64,000 nt of DNA from Sutcliffiella sp. FSL R7-0096. GTDB taxonomy: Bacteria > Bacillota > Bacilli > Bacillales > Bacillaceae_I. The position numbers and the translations under genes are program-made. The notes beneath the pieces were generated by a model that had not been told where the DNA came from, ran no database searches, and worked only from the letters and a program-made list of their open reading frames with translations. This document shows, piece by piece, positions 58,558 to 64,000 of this stretch; the stretch's first letter is position 1; every line of letters starts with the position of its first letter. The stretch covers positions 1,282,001-1,346,000 of the forward strand of contig NZ_CP152003.1 of NCBI RefSeq assembly GCF_038595065.1. The letters are read 5' to 3'.

Positions 58558-59751
58558 TTATGAAGTGGATTCCTGCTTGGAATAATCCGTTCTCTCATAA
58601 AACACTCTGGTAATATTTTCAGCAGCCTGCTGCTTGATCGGGGGCTCATCAAAATCCATCGGTTTGGCATTCAGTTCAAAAATATAAAGCTTTCCTTCAC
58701 GTGTCACCCCAACATCTGCAGAAAATTCTCCAATTTCGTCATAAAAAGCATTTAGCTGTTTTCCACAATGATTTATCAGAAGATTCATGGTCTCATGGTC
58801 TGTTGTAACTGGAAGTTCATCTGTTGAGACGATGGCACCACCTGCAGGGACATGGGTGGTTACTTGCTGTTTTTTTGCCAACCTAACTCCGACACCGGTG
58901 ATGGTAAAACGGTTATGATTTGCGTGGGCTAAAATCCGATAATCAAACTTTTTCCCTTTCATTGGCAAAGTGGAGATAGCTTCTTGAATGATATAGGAAT
59001 CCAGGGCTTCCTCCTTTTGAAGGAAGCGAGCAAGTTTGCCCAAGGTTGGAAACAGGACGGTTGAGGGGGAAGTTGTCCTCATCAAATAAGTATTACCATT
59101 CCGGATAATAAGATAGATTCCTTTTCCTTTCTTGCTTTTCCGCTTCTTAATATAAACCGCCGGGTAGGTTGAAAGGTACTCGCCTAATGTATCCTCAGAA
59201 AGGAGTGCGGTTTTCGGAAGATGCTGGATTAATTTTTCATTATCCTGCAACTGCAGGTGTAGCTCCCATTTGTCAAAGAAATGGGGATTGAACACAGGGA
59301 TGTGATAAAGAGATGCAAGCTTCTCCGTTTGATCAAGAAATCGTCTTTCATCCTCATAGCTGGATAAGCGATTATAGATAATGTCTGGCAGAGGGGTTCG
59401 CATCTTTATCCAATGGTCATGTTGAGGCAGATAACAAAATCCATCGCCTCCATTTTCCGTAAGGCTCTTTGGGGTGACTACAACAGAAAGGCCTCCATGT
59501 TGCTGAAGGCTCTTCTGTATACGTTTGAATAATCCGACGTTCCCAACAAAGCCTTCTTGTTTCGGAGTGGCCAATATGGCGACAAGAGGGCCTGCTTTAG
59601 AATCTTTAAGGAGAAAAGGGAGGTTAATATGTTTAGATGAATGCTCTTTTTTATATGGAACAGAATAGTACTTTCCAAACGTCACCTTTTCTTCTTCGTC
59701 AAAATTCTGATACCAAGTCTGGGAGTCTAGTTCATAATATAGTTCTTTCAT
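58558..59751 (-). CDS. YheC/YheD-family ATP-grasp protein, divergent fourth member
   Basis: 397 residues. It keeps the family frame: an N-terminal beta domain (about 1-95), HDHWIKMRTPLPDIIYNRLS, DYRILAHANHNRFTITGVGV and the metal-binding C-terminal FELNAKP. The nucleotide loop, NGS-x-G-x-G in the neighbours, is altered to KSKKGKGIY, so ATP binding may differ. ATGA overlap with the upstream member shows coupled translation. In B. subtilis YheC and YheD are spore-coat-associated; the reaction is unknown. Confidence 0.78.
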   Translation of the reverse strand: MKELYYELDSQTWYQNFDEEEKVTFGKYYSVPYKKEHSSKHINLPFLLKDSKAGPLVAILATPKQEGFVGNVGLFKRIQKSLQQHGGLSVVVTPKSLTENGGDGFCYLPQHDHWIKMRTPLPDIIYNRLSSYEDERRFLDQTEKLASLYHIPVFNPHFFDKWELHLQLQDNEKLIQHLPKTALLSEDTLGEYLSTYPAVYIKKRKSKKGKGIYLIIRNGNTYLMRTTSPSTVLFPTLGKLARFLQKEEALDSYIIQEAISTLPMKGKKFDYRILAHANHNRFTITGVGVRLAKKQQVTTHVPAGGAIVSTDELPVTTDHETMNLLINHCGKQLNAFYDEIGEFSADVGVTREGKLYIFELNAKPMDFDEPPIKQQAAENITRVFYERTDYSKQESTS

Positions 59752-61115
59752 GAAAAAACACCCTCCGGATTTTTTATTGAGGTTTCCGTCAAATAAACCG
59801 CATATTCGATGGAAAGCTTACGTGTCAGAATATCTTCACTTCGCAATTTCGGATGAAAAAATATGGAGCGGCCAGGTTTGGAATTGGCTTCAAACATCCA
59901 AAGCCTTTGTTCCTTATCAAGTCCAAAATCAAACCCTATTTCTCCGATGAAGCCAGGCATATGGGTATCAATGGCTTCACTTATTAGAAGGGAGGCATGA
60001 GTAAGTTTACTGATGACTGTTTTGAGCTCTACCTCATCGGTAAAAATTTCTGGTATGGTCTTGATGATTCCGCCGCTGTTAGCATGGGTGGTAATGCTGC
60101 CTTTTCCGCTCAGCTTAGCGGCCATTGCGCTCACTACCCATTGACCATGGTCATCCTTATTCGTGTGGACGCGGAAATCAACAAAAGAATCATCCACTTT
60201 CAGCAAAGGAATACCTTGTTGAATGAGATAAGCTGACAGGTCGCGATTTTTAAGTATATGGGACAACAACCCTTCAAGCGAGGAGGAACGTTGCAGTTTA
60301 TTGACAAAGTCTTCTGTTCTATAACGGGCGTAATAAACTTCCTCTTCACGATTGTAGATGATTTTATAAACGCCAAGGCCTAAACTTCCATTGGTGGGTT
60401 TCAAATAGATGAACGGGTATTTGGATAATAGTTTCTCCATCTTATCGATTGTCACTTCATTATGGGTTTCTGGCAGATAGTCCACGATATTTTCTTCAAT
60501 CATCAATTTTTGATGAATATCCCATTTGTTGAAGAAGCCCGGATTGAACCATGGTATGGCATAATCCTTTTGCATCTTTTCCCGTGTTTGGGCTAGCAAC
60601 CTATGTCTTTCTGTACGTCTGTTCGGAAGCCGGTCATAAACGACGTGCGGAAAGGGAAGCGTCTTTTTACACCATCCGTGTTCGGTAAACATAAAACCTT
60701 CCATGGTCCCATCTTCCCAATTGATATGGTTGGCGCCGAAAAGGAACATGTATGCACCGACTTTTCTCTCGGTGGAAAGCAGTTTTGAAAAAAATAAGGA
60801 ACGCTCGCCGATCGGACGAATAATGGAACTGGTAAACCCTGCTGTAAAAATACCGATCAATGGTCCAAGGTGCAAGGTCCCCCCGTGTACGAACACATGA
60901 ATATTTCCTTCATATGGGACTAAAAGTTTTTCAAACAAAGGTCTGGAGACAATAAGAGAATGTCCACTATGAAGGCTGGCATTACAAGAAAACTGGTGGG
61001 TACCAAAGGCGATTGATTCTATTGCCATACTACTGATCTGGGACGGAACCAGGATCCGGTTGTCCTTTAATTCATCCCTGCATTTGACAGGTAAGAGTGC
61101 TTTCATTTTCATCAA
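59748..61115 (-). CDS. yheD: YheC/YheD-family ATP-grasp protein (YheD-like), third member
   Basis: 455 residues: N-terminal beta-rich domain (about 1-125), linker with FPHVVYDRLPNRR, then ATP-grasp with YLKPTNGSLGLGVYKI near 233, VDFRVHTNKDDHGQW, and metal ligands in GEIGFDFGLDKEQRLWMFEA followed by NSKPG. Full set of ATP-grasp residues, so a carboxylate-amine/thiol ligase activity is plausible. Length matches B. subtilis YheD (453). ATG at 61115; 11 bases after the second member. Confidence 0.85.
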   Translation of the reverse strand: MMKMKALLPVKCRDELKDNRILVPSQISSMAIESIAFGTHQFSCNASLHSGHSLIVSRPLFEKLLVPYEGNIHVFVHGGTLHLGPLIGIFTAGFTSSIIRPIGERSLFFSKLLSTERKVGAYMFLFGANHINWEDGTMEGFMFTEHGWCKKTLPFPHVVYDRLPNRRTERHRLLAQTREKMQKDYAIPWFNPGFFNKWDIHQKLMIEENIVDYLPETHNEVTIDKMEKLLSKYPFIYLKPTNGSLGLGVYKIIYNREEEVYYARYRTEDFVNKLQRSSSLEGLLSHILKNRDLSAYLIQQGIPLLKVDDSFVDFRVHTNKDDHGQWVVSAMAAKLSGKGSITTHANSGGIIKTIPEIFTDEVELKTVISKLTHASLLISEAIDTHMPGFIGEIGFDFGLDKEQRLWMFEANSKPGRSIFFHPKLRSEDILTRKLSIEYAVYLTETSIKNPEGVFS

Positions 61116-61126
61116 CTCCCATTAGG

Positions 61127-62185
61127 TCACCTTTTGATAGACGACAAGTACATACAGTACCTGCTCGGGGCTTCATAGATTTCTGTCTTAACAGTAGGGG
61201 AAGCCATTGTTACTATCTTATGACCTGGCTTGGAATTAATATCTAAAATCCATAAATTATAGTCGGGATCCACACCTATATCTATGCCAAGTTCAAATAG
61301 TGACTTTATGTTCTTTTCAATGGCAGGTGGCAAACCTTCAACAATAGCTTGCAATTGCTCTTCCATCTTCTTTCTTTTTAAAGGGGAGACTCCATGAAGA
61401 AGTACTGAAAAAGGGAGCATCTCGCCACCGCCTGCCAAGTTAGAGGTGATATAGTTTTTAGGACCTGTCCTGATGGCGCGAACTCTTTCTGTCCATTTCC
61501 CCTCCTCGTCTTTTTGAAGAAGGAGCCTCAAATCAAAGGGTGCATTCTTTTTATTTTGCAAAGGAAGAAAAGGTTGAAAAAGATAGTCAACATGCTGCAT
61601 TCGAATATGTAGCCATTTTTTCAAATGGGCTTCAGACCGGAATACATGGAGTTGTTCTCCTGGCTGCACCACTTCCTTTACGACGTATTGCCCACTAACC
61701 TTCTCCACCTTTATCAAGCCCCTTCCTTGCGATCCATTTATCGGTTTGATCAACCAGTTGTCGTGGTGGGTAAAATGGGACAAAAAATAAGCCACACTTG
61801 TCAACTTTCTTGTGGTTGGGAAAAAAGCCTCTAATTCTGGAAGGGAAGATAGTGACTGATACACTTCCCATTTATTTGGCAGGCCATAGCCCAGAAAGTG
61901 TACATCCTCCCTCATTTTCAGTGTTTCTGTATGGATCTTGAAGAGACGTGTCTTTTTATTTCCATAGTAACAACGATCGTAGATAAAAGAAGGAATGGGA
62001 AATGACGTGCTCTCCCATTCCTCTTTAGATGGAGAGTATAACAGTCCATTCACAATAGAAGGATTTCCTGTTAATTGAGCAGGTGAAAGGATGCAAGTCC
62101 TGACGCCATTTTTTATCGCATGTTCCGCAATTCTCGTAAGGTAGGGGGTAGGTTGTGAAAACGAGAGGACACCAAGGGTTATCAT
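61127..62185 (-). CDS. yheC: YheC/YheD-family ATP-grasp protein (YheC-like), second member
   Basis: 352 residues, without the longer N-terminal domain of the YheD-like members. ATP-grasp motifs: LIKPINGSQGRGLIKVEK near 142, FDLRLLLQKDEEGKW, SNLAGGGEMLP and ELGIDIGVDPDYNLWILDIN. The last acidic ligand is D (DINSKPG) rather than E. Size fits B. subtilis YheC (about 363). ATG at 62185 begins one base after the stop of the first member. Confidence 0.85.
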   Translation of the reverse strand: MITLGVLSFSQPTPYLTRIAEHAIKNGVRTCILSPAQLTGNPSIVNGLLYSPSKEEWESTSFPIPSFIYDRCYYGNKKTRLFKIHTETLKMREDVHFLGYGLPNKWEVYQSLSSLPELEAFFPTTRKLTSVAYFLSHFTHHDNWLIKPINGSQGRGLIKVEKVSGQYVVKEVVQPGEQLHVFRSEAHLKKWLHIRMQHVDYLFQPFLPLQNKKNAPFDLRLLLQKDEEGKWTERVRAIRTGPKNYITSNLAGGGEMLPFSVLLHGVSPLKRKKMEEQLQAIVEGLPPAIEKNIKSLFELGIDIGVDPDYNLWILDINSKPGHKIVTMASPTVKTEIYEAPSRYCMYLSSIKR

Positions 62186-62186
62186 G

Positions 62187-63569
62187 TTATCTCTCCTTTA
62201 AATGTTCATGAATAAGGTTTAGGCAATAGAGAATGACAGCTTTTGCAGAAGGTCGAATTGTCCTTGTGCTTTGGGGTTGATCCAAGTTTTTGGACGGTTT
62301 TGTATTTACTTCAATAATCCAAGGGTGACCGGTTTTATCTATCGCGAGGTCAATGCCCAATTCCCCGAAGATGCCTTCAGAAACAGCCCCTATTTCCATC
62401 GCGACTTCCAAGGCCAGTTCTTTCAGGTGCTTACGGATCTGGGGCATTTCCTTTGCATCAAATTGTGCGCTCAGTACATGGTTGACAGATAGCATCTCCC
62501 CTCCCTGGGCAAGATTTGAAACGAATGAACCGCTTTTGGATGCCCTGGCGGTGGTGGAGGTGACCTGCCAACGATTATTTTCGGTACGATGGCACAGATA
62601 ACGGAAATCCACCGGTCTTTCATCAAGATGTACCAGATTCAAGCCTTGCTGCAGGATGTATTGCCTTTTCTTGATATGGGGGGAAAGTCGCTTGTACAAA
62701 TCATGGAAACTGCTGTATGTTTGAGATGCTTGTTGTTGAAGGGAAGAGTAATCCAATTTATAGCCTTCTGAAGTTTTACAAACTTTGAAGATTTGCTTTC
62801 CCTGGTTGCCATTGATCGGTTTTAAAAACACCACAGAATACGTTTCCAGCCATGTTTCAAGACGCTTAGCAGAAAAGAGTGCCGTATCAGGCAGGTATGG
62901 AAGCAAATGTTCCACTTCGGCAAGCTGCTCATGGACGGTCCATTTATTGAGAAAATGAGCATTGAAATAAGGGATGCTCCATTCTTGTAATTGGTCGGTA
63001 AATTCCCGGAACATTTCACTCTTCTCATTCGTACGTTTATGGAGTCGGTTATGAACGACCTGAGGAAATGGGAGCAGTGCTTTGTTCCACATGTTATTTT
63101 CCAGATAGAACCCTTCCATGCTTTTTTTGGATAGTTCTTTATGAAAGGTAAATACATAAAAGATGACTCCGATATCTTCTGAATAGTTTGCAAGCTCCAT
63201 ACAATAGTCTTCAATGGATTTAAGGTCGATCTGCTCATCTTCTTTTACGGATATTTCTGTAAGAAGGGCGATGACAGGGCCGATATGAAGCTTGTTAGAC
63301 TCAGCATCATAGGTGATAAGATACGTCCTTTCTTCTTCAAACAGAAGCAACGACTCCTGGATGGTTCTGTCCATTCTTACCAGGTTTCCTTCTATATTGA
63401 TGTTTACGATATTGCATGTAATTGTATTCCGACTGCATTGGACGGTACATATGGATATATCTTCCGGAAGCTTTAATCTTTTTGCCAAAGCTCCACTTAT
63501 TTGTATAATTGGTACAGGTGATTTTTTTTCAATTTCAATAGGAATTACCCTGACTGCTTGAAAGTTCAT
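62187..63569 (-). CDS. YheC/YheD-family ATP-grasp protein (YheD-like), first member
   Basis: 460 residues: N-terminal beta domain (about 1-130), FPQVVHNRLHKR linker, ATP-grasp with FLKPINGNQGKQIFKV near 250, VDFRYLCHRTENNRW, and GELGIDLAIDKTGHPWIIEV then NTKPS as metal-binding end. First gene of the four-member operon; ATG at 63569 with TGAGGGAAAAAC upstream. Faces yheB across a 118-base divergent promoter region. A role in spore or envelope structure is inferred from the B. subtilis relatives only. Confidence 0.82.
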   Translation of the reverse strand: MNFQAVRVIPIEIEKKSPVPIIQISGALAKRLKLPEDISICTVQCSRNTITCNIVNINIEGNLVRMDRTIQESLLLFEEERTYLITYDAESNKLHIGPVIALLTEISVKEDEQIDLKSIEDYCMELANYSEDIGVIFYVFTFHKELSKKSMEGFYLENNMWNKALLPFPQVVHNRLHKRTNEKSEMFREFTDQLQEWSIPYFNAHFLNKWTVHEQLAEVEHLLPYLPDTALFSAKRLETWLETYSVVFLKPINGNQGKQIFKVCKTSEGYKLDYSSLQQQASQTYSSFHDLYKRLSPHIKKRQYILQQGLNLVHLDERPVDFRYLCHRTENNRWQVTSTTARASKSGSFVSNLAQGGEMLSVNHVLSAQFDAKEMPQIRKHLKELALEVAMEIGAVSEGIFGELGIDLAIDKTGHPWIIEVNTKPSKNLDQPQSTRTIRPSAKAVILYCLNLIHEHLKER

Positions 63570-63687
63570 GTTTTTCCCTCATTTTTCGTCTAAGGTTAGG
63601 CAACAGTTGGAGAGACTTGGGGAATATCCCCACAATGTATAGTATTGAAACAAAGATAAATCGGTGATTGGAAAGAGGTTCTGATAG

Positions 63688-64000
63688 ATGGATATATTAT
63701 TAGTCATTGTGTTGATGGTGGGAATTGGTGCGTTAATAGGTGGCGTTACTAACTCCCTCGCAATTCGGATGCTATTCCGGCCATATAGTCCCATTTTTCT
63801 GTTCGGCAAGAGAGTACCATTTACTCCCGGATTGATTCCCAAAAGAAGATCAGAGCTTGCTGATCAACTTGGAAAGCTTGTCATGGAGCATCTCCTGACA
63901 GCTGAAAGCATGAAAAGAAGATTGGTGAACAGTTCGTTTCAGGAAAAGTCAGAAGAATGGATAAAGGAAGAGATCGACCGTTATCTTGAAAAAGGGATAA
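63688..64000 (+). CDS. yheB: YheB-like DUF445 membrane protein, 5' part
   Basis: First 104 residues; the gene continues beyond the window. An N-terminal membrane helix ([18 protein letters not shown]) is followed by [15 protein letters not shown] and [18 protein letters not shown], the typical start of DUF445 proteins such as B. subtilis YheB. ATG at 63688 follows GAAAGAGG. Divergent from the yheC/D cluster as in B. subtilis. Function unknown. Confidence 0.88.
   Translation, partial: MDILLVIVLMVGIGALIGGVTNSLAIRMLFRPYSPIFLFGKRVPFTPGLIPKRRSELADQLGKLVMEHLLTAESMKRRLVNSSFQEKSEEWIKEEIDRYLEKGI

Overview
The window reads as chromosomal DNA of a low-GC, spore-forming Bacillaceae bacterium. The evidence is strong AGGAGG-type ribosome-binding sites with frequent TTG/GTG starts, an alpha/beta-type spore protein gene, YheB/YheC/YheD/YheE homologues, a BmrCD-type ABC pair, B. 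subtilis-like thiamine, xpt and cystine-uptake operons, and sigma-B, NsrR, PurR, NrdR and CcpA-like sites. The species cannot be fixed from the sequence. I saw no rRNA, tRNA, CRISPR array or prophage.

Layout. 0-9 kb: tail of a cation exchanger gene, a first uppP, a short tyrosine recombinase, a K+/H+ antiporter, small membrane and glycine-rich proteins, and the xpt-purine permease operon behind a guanine riboswitch. 9-15 kb: small lipoproteins and membrane proteins interleaved with short non-coding mobile repeats, then a dedA-uppP pair. 15-20 kb: class Ia ribonucleotide reductase nrdAB behind paired NrdR boxes and a cobalamin riboswitch, then a STAS-domain protein. 20-34 kb: aldo/keto reductase, DAACS symporter, a TetR-SMR-SMR operon with its operators, sigma-B-type genes, adenine deaminase behind a guanine riboswitch, a class A PBP, a VLRF1-like protein, an SDR and an MFS exporter. 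34-44 kb: two TPP-riboswitch operons, tenA-ykoEDC (salvage and uptake) and tenI-thiOSGFDE (synthesis). 44-53 kb: hmp with two NsrR boxes, a cold-shock gene, a leader-peptide attenuator followed by bmrCD-type genes, and a tcyABC-type transporter. 53-64 kb: DUF805 protein, SASP, msmX and a PucR-like regulator, then four tandem YheC/YheD ATP-grasp genes facing a partial yheB.

How parts work together. Purine salvage is under two guanine-class riboswitches, one with PurR-type boxes. Thiamine is under two TPP riboswitches. dNTP synthesis combines NrdR with B12 control, which by precedent implies a B12-dependent class II reductase elsewhere in the genome. The dedA-uppP pair fits recycling of the undecaprenyl carrier lipid.

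The most unusual signal is in the spacers. A roughly 210-bp non-coding element (called family A here) occurs twice, each time flanked by an exact direct duplication of a complete terminator stem-loop (19 bp in one case, 34 bp in the other, unrelated sequences). Two further short inverted-repeat families (B, about 200-430 bp; C, about 183 bp) have clear ends and, in several copies, 8-bp target duplications.
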